The position numbers were made by a program, and so were the translations under genes. Shown in pieces: positions 1 through 10,971 of a DNA stretch of 64,000 nucleotides (position 1 is its first letter; each line of letters begins with the position of its first letter). The stretch spans positions 6,349,501 through 6,413,500 of the forward strand of contig JANJXV010000037.1 in assembly GCA_024803745.1 (NCBI GenBank), in the 5' to 3' direction. The notes below the pieces were generated by a model that worked only from the letters and a program-made list of their open reading frames with translations, searched no databases and was not told the origin of the DNA. Origin of the DNA: Megascapheus bottae. Taxonomy: Eukaryota; Chordata; Mammalia; Rodentia; Geomyidae.

Positions 1-326
1 TTGAGATTTGATAGCTCTGACTTCAACAATAATTCATGTTTCTTCATTGTGTGACTCTTCCATGAAATTCTACCTTTGAGTAGGAGCTCAGCAGGAGAAG
101 GCCTAACCCTTCCATTCACAATAAGTTGAAAAAGAAGCCCAGGAAAAAAGAGAGAAGGAATATGAGTTTTCCTTTCCCACTGTGAACTGGGAACGATATT
201 TGTCACCAGGCTGCCTTCAGATCATCACAGAAGTCAAATGTGAAGAATTTGGAAGCTCTTTATATAAAGGCCTGTATTTCTGTTGATTGGCCACTAATTA
301 ATTATTCCTCTTTTAATTAGGGTTTG
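1..326. other. anonymous sequence, no gene seen
   Basis: AT-rich DNA with no recognisable repeat, exon or long open frame. It ends where the L1 target-site duplication begins at 327. Confidence 0.5.
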
Positions 327-354
327 AAAAAATGTGACAAAAATAAAATGGAAG

Positions 355-567
355 GGGGCCAGGAGTTTGGCCTAGTGGTTACAAGTGCTTGCCTAGCATG
401 CACGAAGACCTGGGTTCGAATCCTCAGTACCAGATACATAGAGAAAAAAAAGCCAGAAGTAGTGCTGAGGCTCAAGTGGTAGAGCTCCAGCCTTGAGAAA
501 GTCCAAGGACAGTGCTCAGGCCCTGAGTTCAAGCCCAGGACTGGCAAAAAAATTTTTTTGAAAAAAT
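355..567 (+). mobile_element. IDL-Geo dimeric SINE nested in L1
   Basis: The left half has an ID-like pol III promoter, with an A-box region in 'ggcctagtggttacaagtgc' and a B box 'gggttcgaatcc'. The right half is the Geo type ('ctcaagtggtagagctcc ... ggccctgagttcaagccc') and ends in an A-rich tail. The target-site duplication is 15 bp and perfect (340-354 and 568-582). Because it duplicates the first bases of the L1, the SINE arrived after the L1. Confidence 0.92.
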
Positions 568-645
568 AAAATAAAATGGAAGAAAGATAGCCTCTTCAAC
601 AAGTGGTGCTGGCAGAACTGGTTAAGCACCTGCAGAAAACTAAAG

Positions 646-1434
646 TTGGATCCTTCTTTGTCACCCTGTACTAGAATTAACTCCAAATGGATCAAAGACC
701 TGGAGGTAAAAGCCGACACTCTGAAAACTTTACAAGAAGGAATAGGAGATACACTAGGCCTTGGCACAGGTCGAAACTTTCTCAATAAGGACCAAGAATC
801 ACAACAAATCAGAGAAAGGCTAGATAAGTGGGACTGCTTTAAACTACAGAGCTTTTGTATGGCAAAGGACATAGCTAGTAAATTAATTAGGAAGCCTACA
901 GAGTGGGACAAGATCTTCACCAACCATACAACAGACAAAGGCCTCATATTTAAAATATATCAACAGCTCAAAAAATTGAATCAATCCAAAACTAACCTCC
1001 AAAGTAACAACCATCCCATTAAAAGATGGGCCAAAGAGTGTCTTCTCTGAAGAAGAAACAAAATGGCCTATAGACACATGAAGAAATGCTCAACATCTCT
1101 GGTCATAAAAGAAATGCAAGCCAAAACAACTCTAAGATTCCACCTCACTCCAGTTAGAATGGCTAGGATCAATACATCTAATAACAACAGGTGCTGGAGG
1201 GGATGTGGCCAGGAGGGATCACTACTACACTGCTGGTGGGATTGCAAACTCGTTCAACCACTATGGAAAGCAGTATGGCAGTTCCTCAAAAGACTAAACA
1301 TAGAGCTCCCCTATGACCCAGCAATTCCACTACTTGGCATTTACCCAATCATCCAGAAACAAGGACATACTAAATCCACCAGCACAACAATGTTCATTGC
1401 AGCACTATTTACTATAGCAAAGATATGGAACTAA
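646..1434 (+). pseudogene. L1 ORF2 C-terminal remnant
   Basis: Two frames together cover the last part of L1 ORF2p: the segment after the reverse transcriptase (SKWIKDLEVKADTLK, then SFCMAKDIASKLI), then the cysteine-containing C-terminal region ([24 protein letters not shown]). A frameshift separates the parts near 1050. A stop at 1432-1434 interrupts the frame within the conserved block, and homologous sequence continues to about 1640. The endonuclease and reverse transcriptase are absent, so no activity is expected. Confidence 0.9.
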
Positions 1435-2061
1435 CCTAGATGTCCCTCAGTTGATGAGTGGATTAACAAGATGTGGTATTTGTACACAATGGAATTCTAT
1501 GCTGCTATCAGAAAGAATGACATTGCCCCATTTGTTAAGAAATGGAAAGACTTAGAAAAGATCATATTAAGTGAAGTAAGCCAGACTCAAAGGAACTTAG
1601 GCTCAATGGTTTCCCTCATTTGTCATAATCAGTAGAAACCTTGGGCTCTCCTAGTAGAGATTTGCAATAGAGCAAAACCTTGATACAAAAAGCCATATAG
1701 TAGGACGCTAAATGAAAGGATCTCTAGGATATAGAATCATAAGCCATGTAATGAATGATTGTTGTTCTTAAGGTACTATGTTATCTCTCATCTCATTTGC
1801 TGTCCCTTGGTTATCTCATATTGTTACAGTATCTCACTTTGTTACCTGATATATTGGATATATTTGTATTTGGTTATTTGAAATTGGATAGGGAAGGGGG
1901 GAAAACAAAATAAGGGTTGGGGGGGAGGGAAATGGGGTCCAAGACATGAGAAAGGGAATGTATGGGAATTAATGCACCATCTATCTGGCAAATATCATGT
2001 AACCCTTCTATTAATACAATAAAAAATATTTGATAAAAAATTAAAAAATGGGACAAAAATA

Positions 2062-2880
2062 GAGCTAAACAAATATTTGCCATATTAGCCAACCACAGCC
2101 TTTATTAAGATTAGACAATAATAATATACATTAAATTCCAAGCTTATTCATCTATCCTAATATTATGTCCTTTTCCGGGAAATAAATGGACCTAGACAAA
2201 ATTATGTTAATTGAAGGAAGTAAGGCTGGGAGACAAACAGCACATGATTATTCCTCACATACAGGTAATTTAGATTTAAAATACAAGCACATCTGACACC
2301 ATAGACAGGGATTTATACATATACACATAAACTGACTAACGGGCGATATACTTAGGGAGAAGTCCATTGGTGTAATTCCCCTGAACAACTAACCAACTGC
2401 CTAACAAAATGAATGCCAGGAATCAGAAGCATTTGGGGGGGTTTGAGGGAACATGAATAGAGGGCAGGTGAGAAAATGCTGTCACTATATTCAATGTATA
2501 TTGCATAAAAATTGAAGTACATACCTTGAGGGTAAGGGAGGGAGGGAGAAAGTTGTTGAGAATGATGCACCTGATAGAATGGGTTGTGCATATTGCATCA
2601 TACCTGACTTATGAAACTGAAATCTCTTTGTACAACATTTTAATAATTTAAAAACCACAAGGGATGTGTTGGTCTGTGCAGTTTCCTCACAGACTGCACC
2701 CCTTTGAATGAGCAAAATACAGAGGGATTAGAAAACTGACTTTGTTTTTAAGATATAAAGTGGTAATGTGGAATAAATGTTCTGACCCAACAGTTTCCAC
2801 AGAGAGTTAGCCAGTGATGTCCAGTCTTTCAGAACCTGGATTTTGATTCAAAGTTGTTTATTTGCTTTTTGTTTTCTTTT
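2062..2880. other. anonymous sequence
   Basis: Unique-looking AT-rich DNA. The short open frames here have no recognisable protein features. No repeat family was identified. Confidence 0.5.
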
Positions 2881-3110
2881 GGTGTCAGTCCTGGGGTTTG
2901 AACTCAGGGCCTGGGTGCTGATGAGCTTGTGAGCACTTTTGTGCTTCAGGCTCGTGCTGTCCCAGGCAAACCACAGCTCTACTTCTGGCTTTTGATAGTT
3001 TATTGGGATTAAGACTCTCAAGGACTTTCCTGTCTGGGCTGGCTTTGAACCATCATCCTCAAATCTCAGCCACCTCAGTAGCTAGGATTATAAGCATGAG
3101 CGCTGGTAAC
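2881..3110 (-). mobile_element. B1-like/Geo dimeric SINE
   Basis: Read on the minus strand, a 7SL-like B1 left half ('cctagctactgaggtggctg') precedes a Geo-type right half. The Geo end lies at the left, starting 'gtcctggggtttgaactcag'. The copy is diverged and no clear target-site duplication was seen. Confidence 0.8.
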
Positions 3111-3304
3111 AATCATTTTTAGATGATTTGATTTATGACTAGCATGATCCCAGTGCCCAGACAAATTCAATGTCCATTGAATAAGTTATTTTAATTGCAT
3201 ATTTTTTACTGTTTGCCAAGATTAACATTAATCATATAGTGTGTGACTATTTAAAGGGAAAATTCAATGCAAATAACTATATAGAATTCCTGATTCTTCA
3301 TAAC

Positions 3305-3442
3305 TTTTTTGTCAGTCCTAGGTCTTGAACTCAGTCATAGCACCACTTACAGCTTTTTCTTTATATTTGGTACTGAGGAATTGAACCCAGGGCTTCATGT
3401 ATGCAAGGCAAACACTCTACCGCTAAACCACACTCCTGGCCC
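3305..3442 (-). mobile_element. IDL-Geo SINE, internally deleted
   Basis: Both ends of the dimer are present ('gtcagtcctaggtcttgaac' at the left, 'ccgctaaaccacactcctgg' at the right), but about 60 bp of the Geo half is missing. Confidence 0.82.
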
Positions 3443-3779
3443 AGTTAGCTTTTATTTCAGTATGCATTCTATCCTAAATCCATCTTCATGTTATTTAACC
3501 AGTAGCTCTGCTTTGTACTCTTCATTCTAGGCTCTTTACCAAAGAACTGATCCATTTTCATAGATGCTATTTAGAGATGCGGTACACTACTAATAAAAGG
3601 ATCTATTGAAACAGAAGTCTTCTCTTGGCTTTTCTGGGAAAATGCTTTCCATAAGTTGACCTGTGATAACATTAAGTTCAATTGAGAATTCTTACAAGAG
3701 CTCATAAATTGTACACTGATGTGACAGTTCCTTGTTAGCCTGTTAGATAAGATTCATCTGTTATTTAAAACTTAATGGC

Positions 3780-4575
3780 ATGCTTTCTTGAAGCTGCTCC
3801 CCCCACAACTCTCCTTTTCTCCTCAGGATGGGGTGCTCCAAACTCTTAGTTGTGGCCACGGGTTATCTCTATCTCTTCCTCTTCTGCTACTCTTGTAACC
3901 CACTCTCCACAATGGCAGGCATCTTGTTTGAGGGTATTTTTGATGTGAAAGACATTGACCCAGAGGGCTAAAACTGAGTCTCTAGACTACATGATGAGAA
4001 TTAGTCTTTCAAGATAGATCTCATCTTGGATGTAAACATTCAGATTTACCCTCTAGACTTGGGTGACAAGTTCCGATTAGTCATGGCTAGTACCTTATAT
4101 AAAGATGGTACCTGGATGATAGTGACTACAACCACTCAGATGACTGACTTTCCAAGGCTGACTTTGAATATGTCAGGTACGGGAAAGTGTACAGGATTGA
4201 GGGAGATGAAACTTCTACTGAAGCAGCAACACACCTGTGCCTATATATCTATGGGGGCCTTGCTTGGATTTGAGGTGAATTCCAGAATTTATCTGCTGAT
4301 GAAGAAATTCTGAATTTCCTGGGAAGGCAGCCAGGCTACTCGTCAGACACATCATGACGTTATTCAAGTCTGAAGAGAAATTGCTCTAGTTCACCTGTTA
4401 AGGAAAGTTTGGCTCATGTCTATGTTGGGTGAAACTTTAGCAAGTCTAAATTCAATGGTAAACTTACAATTGACTGTGAAGGACCAGTGGAAGAGCTTAA
4501 AATGAACCTGAAGTTGTTTTATGTACATAATGTTTTTTAAAAAATTAAACTTACACTTTTTCAGAAAAAAAAGAG
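3780..4575 (+). pseudogene. POLR2H: processed pseudogene of RNA polymerase subunit RPB8 (POLR2H)
   Basis: This is an intronless copy of the mRNA for the shared RNA polymerase I/II/III subunit RPB8 (RPABC3). The reading frame begins near 3912 with MAGILFEGIFDVKDIDPEG and continues after damage as DVNIQIYPLDLGDKFRL at 4026-4313, ending ...RIYLLMKKF. About 130 bp of 5' leader precedes it, and about 260 bp of 3'UTR follows, ending in an A-rich tail at 4565-4575. A perfect 13-bp target-site duplication, AAAACTTAATGGC, flanks it (3767-3779 and 4576-4588). Damage includes a stop soon after the DPEG codons, several frameshifts in the middle, and a deletion of about 30 bp in the region that should encode the residues before the C-terminal GFEV block. 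It is a dead L1-mobilised retrocopy; the functional gene lies elsewhere. The family match rests on my knowledge of the conserved RPB8 sequence. Confidence 0.93.
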
Positions 4576-4582
4576 AAAACTT

Positions 4583-4701
4583 AATGGCCAAGTACCATGC
4601 CTACATTTCTAGCCAGTGGGGAACTTGGAATTTGAACTGGAGATGTGCTCAAATGAAGTAGTAGAATGAGCAAAAATGTGAGGCCCTGAGTTCAAGCACA
4701 G
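4583..4701 (+). mobile_element. B1-dID-like SINE fragment
   Basis: A short, diverged copy whose 3' half 'gaggccctgagttcaagcac' is ID-like. Its tail runs directly into the pyrimidine microsatellite that follows. It begins within the right-hand duplication of the pseudogene. Confidence 0.5.
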
Positions 4702-4704
4702 TAT

Positions 4705-4748
4705 CACCTCTCTCTCTCTCTTTCTCTTTCTCTCTCCCTCTCTCTCTG

Positions 4749-4823
<75 letters not shown>

Positions 4824-4824
4824 T
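4705..4824. repeat. (TC)n followed by (CA)n microsatellite
   Basis: About 95 bp of TC-rich repeat, interrupted early, then about 22 bp of CA. It directly follows a SINE 3' end. The open frames read through it (poly-RE) are artefacts. Confidence 0.95.
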
Positions 4825-5541
4825 ACACCACATAAATTACATAAAAGTAAAATAATTCATCAGATTTCCTGATTCCCTGCATTGCAGAGAAATACCCTTC
4901 AAGCATGGAACCTACCAGCAAATCCATGTTTTCCTTGCATAGTGTTTTTCTTTCAAGTGGTTTGATGGATATACCTTATGAGCAATTTAGATAAAGGAGA
5001 ACTACCCAAAGTAATGAGCACTAATAATCCCTAAACTGGAGAAGATTAAAGAAGAAATAGTGTTAGCCTACAATAACCATAAGGGAAGTTAAAGAGATAG
5101 ATATTGGAGTACTATCTATATTTCTGGGGCCCATTTATTAAATATACTCCCCTCTATGTTTATGGTGAAATTATTATCCTTCTGTTATTATCATTTGGAA
5201 AATAGATGATAAAAATAGATGCTAGTCTACAGTCTACTACCTTTAAATGGAGTGGTTACACTATTTTATACTGTTATCACAAGGATTTAAGAAAAAATTG
5301 TTGGTGATCCTTGATATATTTGAAATGAGTTGGGACCATCCTGTAGTTATCAACTATCTGAAAAGGCCTGAATGTGTACCTATGTATGTGTCCATATGTA
5401 TGTAATTTTTCAGCTAACTTTACCATCACCTGTAGAGAATCAAGATTTGAATAAAAAATGAATCCTCAGTAAAAAAAATAGATGCTAGTAAAAGAAGCAA
5501 AAGTGAAGCATGCTAAAAATAAGCAAGTTCTGGTAGCTGAA

Positions 5542-5546
<5 letters not shown>
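4825..5546. other. anonymous sequence
   Basis: AT-rich DNA between two pyrimidine microsatellites. No gene or assignable repeat was seen. Confidence 0.5.
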
Positions 5547-5609
<63 letters not shown>

Positions 5610-5660
5610 TCTCTCTCCTTCTCCCTCTCTCTCTCCCTCTCCCTCTCCCTCTCTCTCTGT
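5547..5660. repeat. (TC)n/(TCTCCC)n microsatellite
   Basis: A pure TC run of about 60 bp grades into TCTCCC variants. Opposite-strand open frames (poly-LS and poly-RE) are by-products of the repeat. Confidence 0.95.
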
Positions 5661-6362
5661 TGATCAGACTGAATTTTTCTTTCTCAACCCAACGCACCTT
5701 GTTCACTTGAAGGGCAACCAGAAAAAAATGTGTGTACCTTCAGTTGTCAAACTCCAGAGTTAGGCAAGGTTTTCATCAGAATGTTGCATTCATAGTTATT
5801 AAACTATTGAATTCAGAATCTAATATTGATCATTAAACTGATGAAGAAAAAAAGCAAATAAAAAGAGAGGAAGAACATTGAAAAAAAAGCCCTGGAGATT
5901 AAGCAATATAAGCGTTATAATCAATGAGTAAGAAATAAGATAGGAGACTATAAAAGAAGCAATTTCATTGCTGAATGAAAGAAAAATGATAGAAAAGTCA
6001 TAGAGATAAAATTAAGAAAATTTGTGGGTGAGAAGCAGAATCAGGTCCCCCAAATATTTGGAAAAACATATGAAAGGAACCAGAGTGGTATTCTAGGAAA
6101 ATAACATTCTCAATACTATAATTCCAGGGCACCTAACATGATGCCAGGGAGTAGGGAAAAATCAGACAGACTTCTGGAGGAAGTAGGATCTGGCTTAAGA
6201 CAAGAATGAAGAATAAATAGATGTCAATGAAGGAGAAGGACCTGTAAAGATTATGTGAGACGTCATCAAGCAGAGTGGGTAATGGCAGAAGGTATAAAAC
6301 ATCTGAGGTGCACTGCATTTAGGGATCTAACAGTAGCTCATGAGTAGATGATGAGTGACAAA
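5661..6362. other. anonymous A-rich sequence
   Basis: Purine-biased unique DNA. No gene or repeat family was recognised. Confidence 0.45.
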
Positions 6363-6363
6363 G

Positions 6364-6681
6364 ATAGAAACATAAGCCATATAATGAATGATTGTTGTTC
6401 TTCAGGTACTATGTTATCTCTCATCTCTTTTGCTGTCCCTTGGTTATCTCATATTGTTACAGTATCTCATTTTGTCACCTGATATAGCGGATATATTTGT
6501 ATTTGGTTATTTGAAATTGGATAGGGAAGGGGGGAAAACAAGATGAGGGGTGGGGTGGGAGGGGAGGGAAATGGGGACCAAGACATGTGAAAGGGTATCA
6601 ATGTATGGGAATTAATGCACCATCTATCTGGCAAATATCATGTAACCCTTCTATTAATTACAATAAAAATATATGAAAAAA
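6364..6681 (+). mobile_element. LINE-1 3'UTR insertion, strongly 5'-truncated
   Basis: About 310 bp, collinear with the 3'UTR of the L1 at 1740-2030 and more similar to the 3'UTR at 38531-38670, including 'gatgaggggtggggtggg'. AATAAA near 6663 is followed by a short A tail. No ORF2 sequence is present. Confidence 0.9.
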
Positions 6682-6780
6682 GAGGTAGGTAGATCTAGGT
6701 TATAAGTTCTTCTAAATGGGAAAGTAATGAGATAACTCATGTTTTAAATGGGACAGTGATAGGAAAGGGAAAAAAGAAAT

Positions 6781-7120
6781 CAAGTCCAGTGGCTCGGGTC
6801 TGTAATCCTGGATACGTAAGCAGCAGAGATCAGAGGACTGCAGTCTAGCCTATACAAAGAGAAATTTTAGAAATATCCTCTCAACCAATAACTGAATGCT
6901 GTGAAGGGCACCTGTTATCTTAGTCATGGGAGCAGAATAATGGTTGAGTCCAGACACATGAAAATGTATAAGTAAGAAGATCACATCTCTGACAGATTTG
7001 GGGATAATCTGAAATCTTACCTCAAAAATCACCAATACATAAAAAGGCGCAAGTGGTAGAGCTTCCACCTATCAAGTACAAGGCCTTGAGTTCAATCTCC
7101 AGTCCTATTGCCAAGAGAAA
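6781..7120 (+). mobile_element. diverged B1 / B1-dID type SINE sequence
   Basis: A B1-like 5' segment ('ctcgggtctgtaatcctgg', 6781-6856) is followed by a second B1-like part (about 6905) and an ID-like 3' part ('caagtggtagagcttccacc ... ttgagttcaatctccag', 7046-7105). It may be two tandem insertions. Old and heavily mutated. Confidence 0.55.
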
Positions 7121-7549
7121 AAGCAAGTAAAACAAAGAAGTCGAAGTCCATTTAGAAGGCTATTAAAAGAACTGTTGAAATGAAAGCAGCAACTACAGAT
7201 TGAAGAGCTATTCAGGAGGCAGATGTAATTTACATTGGTGAAAAGAGGAGAGAGTTGATAAGAATTCTCTAGTAATAATAACAATAACAGCAACAATAAA
7301 ATGATAAAGAATGTTTCTAGAAGTTCTTGGCTATATAGCAGGTACCCAGCATATGTATACATTCTCTGAAGTAAAACACATGGAAAAGTTAGATATACCT
7401 GTGGTGGGAAGGGTTCGGAAGTAAAAAAGGGGTTCAATTTAAAATTTTGGGAGGCTTTGTAAATTCTATTTCACATTCACTATTTTACCCAGAATTCTAT
7501 AAAAGTTCTGTTATTTCTTTTTTAATTACTTCTTTTTTTAAATTTTTCT
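7121..7549. other. anonymous sequence
   Basis: No gene was seen. It includes a short AAT/AAC-rich stretch near 7274-7300. Confidence 0.45.
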
Positions 7550-7765
7550 TTTTGTGGGTCATGGGGCTTGAACTTGGCACTGTCTCTGAGCTCTTCAGCT
7601 CAAGGCTTCTGCCCTACCCTTGAGCCAATCCCCACTTCCCATTTTCTAAAGGCAAATTGGAGATAAGAGTCTCAGATCCTTTTGTGGTCCAGCTGGCTTT
7701 GAACCTTGATACTCAGATCTTAGCCTTCTGAGTAGCTAGAATTATTATGAGCCTCCATGCCCAGC
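7550..7765 (-). mobile_element. B1-like/Geo SINE
   Basis: On the minus strand, a B1-type left half (ending near 7765) is joined to a Geo-type right half with its A tail at 7505-7550. The B1 landmark 'ctgagtatcaaggttcaaag' is readable in reverse complement. Confidence 0.78.
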
Positions 7766-8680
7766 TGTTATTTTATTGTAATGTATATAGAGGTTACAGT
7801 TATATTCACCAGTTATTGGGTTCATTACTTCTCACACATTGATACTCCTTCTCATCTTGTTTATCCCCCTTCCCTTTCCTATTTCAAATAATCAAATAAA
7901 CATATATACAATATACCAGGTAACAAAGTCAGATACAGTAACAATATGAGATTAAGCAAAGGGCAACAAAAGAGAAGAGAAATGACATAATACATTAAGA
8001 ACAACAATCATGAAAGATAAAGCTCTTGTTTCCATATCCTGGAGAATCTTTCATTTAGTCTAATCCTATATGATTTTATGTACCTAGATTTTGAGCTAAT
8101 ATAATCCTCTGCTAGAAGAGTCTAAGGTTTGCACTAATTATTACAAATGAGGGAAACCATTGAGCCTATGTTTCTTTGGGTCTGGCTTACTTCACTTAAT
8201 ATGATCTTTTCTAAGTCTTTCCATTTCCTTACAAATGGGGCAATGTCAATCTTTCTGATGGCAGCATAGAATTCCATTGTGTATAAGTACCACAACTTCT
8301 TAATCCAATCATCTACTGAGGGGCATCTGGTTGGTTCCATATCTTTGCTATGGTAAATAGTGCTGCAATGAACATCGTTGTGCTAGTGGATTTAGTATGT
8401 CCTTGTTTCTGGAGGATTGGGTAGATGCCAAGGAATGGAATTGCTGGGTCATAGGGGAGCTCTATGTTTAGTCTTTTGAGGAACTGCCATACTGCTTTCC
8501 ATAGTGGTTGAACAAGTTTGCACTCCCACCAACAGTGTAGTAGTGATCCCTCCTGGCCACATCCCCTCCAGCATTTGTTATTAGATTTCTTGATCATGGC
8601 CATTCTAACTGGAGTGAGGTAGAATCTCAAAGTTGTTTTGTGTTGCATTTCTTTTATGGCCAGAGAAGTTCTCTTTTTCC
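7766..8680 (-). mobile_element. LINE-1 3' fragment, minus strand
   Basis: The minus strand carries the ORF2 C-terminus (8134-8648) followed by the 3'UTR to about 7766. Conserved stretches include [20 protein letters not shown] and [14 protein letters not shown]. The reading frame is broken by a frameshift between the two open parts (about 8313-8340). The 3'UTR differs from the copy at 1640-2040, suggesting an older subfamily. The 5' truncation is at about 8680. Confidence 0.92.
8134..8648 (-). pseudogene. L1 ORF2 C-terminal remnant
   Basis: Two overlapping minus-strand frames encode the cysteine-rich C-terminal part of ORF2p ([28 protein letters not shown]) and the terminal block (LWYLYTMEFYAAIRKIDIA). 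A frameshift lies between them. The catalytic domains are missing. Confidence 0.88.
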
Positions 8681-9189
8681 AAAATGGGAGATATGCATGT
8701 GATATACCTAATATGTTGTATGGAACTAGGAAACTGAAATTAGCAAAATGAATCTAGAATAGCTGTCACTTCTGTAGGAGACTGAATATCATTCTTGTGC
8801 TAACATTGTCTTTCATTAGATTATGCATTATTAACTCATAAAAACTAAGGTACCAATTGTAAGAGAGTTTCTAATAAGATACTGTGATTATGAGAAAAGT
8901 CCCAGCTTAGCAGGAAATGGGCAATTATAGCACCTTTATTTGTGTAATACTAATTAATAGGTTATTGAACTGTTTGAACTTTTGAAACTCATTTAATCCT
9001 CCTATCCATTCACCCAGCTCCCAGGCATTCTATAGGCTATGGTAACACAGCTGATCACAGGAAGATTACATTCTATTCCAAGCCAATAAGCTAATAATAA
9101 AATCTCAAGTTGTACTGAGGCCCCAGAAGGCAATGAAACAAGATTCTGGGATGAAATTGGGGTGAGGAAATTGCAGGTGATGGATTGAC
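8681..9189. other. anonymous sequence
   Basis: AT-rich; nothing recognisable. Confidence 0.45.
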
Positions 9190-9640
9190 CAGGTGACATC
9201 TGTAGAGAAAATGACATTACATCTGAGACAAAATGTTCAAAAGAAGCCAATCTCTAAAGACTGGGTAGGATTCATTATTGGAAAGAGCAATAGTAGATAC
9301 AAAGGTACTGAGGTGGTATATATAAACAAGAGAAATCTGGCTTGAAATGGCTCAAACTGGAGTTGACTTGAGGAATGGCAGAAGGTAATATTAAAGTCAC
9401 TGATGTGAGCTAAATCATAGAGGCCACAGAACTCATGCTCAGGATGCAGAATTTAAAATCAGGACAAAAAGAAAAGGTGTTACATGACTTAGTTAGGGCT
9501 ACTAAAAGCTTTCTGAGAGTATGCTCTAGAGACTGGATAACATGTGAAAGAGAACAAAGGCAGAACTGACCAATCACAGATTTCCAGATATCAGAATAGG
9601 GTGAGGATAGGGGTGAAGATGAAGGTGGGAGAGAATCTGA
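9190..9640 (-). mobile_element. probable LINE-2 relic
   Basis: The stretch 'acatctgagacaaaatgttc ... aaagagcaatagtagatacaaaggtactgagg' resembles the reverse complement of the L2 3' region as I know it ('cctcagggcctttgcacatg' type). It is highly diverged; the assignment is by eye. Confidence 0.5.
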
Positions 9641-10937
9641 CATCGGTATCCCTGCTCCCCTTTACAGATTAAGAAAGTGTCATTAGGAAATTAGCCATCC
9701 AATTTCTGATCATTCACATCTTCAAAAAAGATCCACTTTTTGCAGAAGATCCTTTCTTTGCCTTCTCACAGTCTGCACTTAGTCCTCTTCCTGATCTGCA
9801 CCTGCTGGGGTTGTCTGATTGACTTTACAAACTAAAGCCTGGAGTTTAATTCTACAATCAGGAATCATTATATTGTTTGTAAACAATGTCAGACTATGAT
9901 AAATATGCATCCTGCTTAATTACTGCCTTCCCATGTGCCGTCTTTACTTTCTCATTTCCATTATCCTGTCACATTTTCATACCTGATTGTGTGCTCTGTA
10001 TAGCAGGGCGGAAAAAAATAACTGCAAACACATTGAAATGCAAGAAGACAGCCCTGTAGCCTCCTGGGTTCTCAGGAGCAGGAGACAAACCTCAAGTTCA
10101 AACACTGTGGAAAGCCAACAAGCTCATAGCATGTTCAGATTAGTATCATGACTTCTCTGTAAGTATTACATTTGTATTCAATGTACAGGGCTCATAATAG
10201 ATTTTTGTTACAGCCCAACCACTGAAGCTACATTCATAATCAAATAGTAAACTAAGCTTCATTAGGGTTTAAGAAATATGGTTTATTTCCTCCTCTCCTC
10301 TCTTCACCTCCTTTTCTCACATCTTCTATTCCCTTCTCTCCATTTCCCTCTTTTCTGCTCCTCCCAATTCTTCTCTCTTCTTCCCCTTTTAGCAGTAGAA
10401 CCAAAGAGTAGCATACACATTCTAGGAATGGAGTCCTTTTATCTATAGAATCACAACCTTAACATCACAATTCTTGGAACGGGGGAAGAACTCTCTATTT
10501 GGCTTATCAAACACCTACAGTTCACATATGGCACTATACAGGTGTCATATAGCTTACACCACAGGTAGTGTAATAAGAATGGCAGTTTTTCACAAGGGGA
10601 GGGGGGCAAGTCAGACAAAGATCAAACAAACCTCAGGGTGAATCCCTCTTCTGTGATTGAACACTTGGATAATGGGTGTGAGCTGCTAAAAGTCAGTGTG
10701 TTCATCTGTGACACGACAATCACAGAGCTTTACCCACAGACTTGCTTGAGAAGTAAATGCAGACTCCTCGACTTGGTGCTTGCCTTCTGAAAACTGCTTG
10801 AACAAGCTTTCGTCTTATTGCTGCCAGTACTTCTTATGATTATTACCAAACTGACAGTTTCTAAGAGCTAGTCAGTTTTTCTCACTGAAAGAGAATGAGT
10901 TTGTATACACAATATGGGCTTTTTCTCAAGTAGAAGA

Positions 10938-10971
<34 letters not shown>

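Larger units (their letters stand above)
327..2061 (+). mobile_element. 5'-truncated LINE-1 with its target-site duplications
   Basis: A 3' fragment of a LINE-1 covers the end of ORF2, the 3'UTR and an A-rich tail. It is bounded by a 19-bp direct repeat with one mismatch (327-345 and 2043-2061, core TGACAAAAATA on the left). ORF2 C-terminal segments are readable at 646-1050 and 1063-1434, including the cysteine-rich stretch [19 protein letters not shown] and then LGIYP and [14 protein letters not shown], as in mammalian L1 ORF2p. Frameshifts and stops (for example at about 1049 and 1434) break the frame, so it is dead. The 3'UTR carries G-runs (1890-1935) and a polyadenylation signal near 2018. 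A younger IDL-Geo SINE is inserted at its 5' edge. The short 5' truncation point is typical of target-primed reverse transcription. Confidence 0.93.

Noticed and set aside
358..480. tRNA-like promoter boxes suggesting tRNA genes
   Set aside because: A and B boxes recur in every IDL-Geo copy as part of a tRNA-derived SINE; no cloverleaf was found.
4026..4313. Small intact gene related to RNA polymerase subunit RPB8
   Set aside because: The open part begins mid-protein. Upstream stop, frameshifts, A tail and target-site duplication show a processed pseudogene.
4649..4927. RE-repeat protein frame (and similar frames at 5482-5763, 17054-17315, 27888-28200)
   Set aside because: Translation of TC/GA microsatellites.
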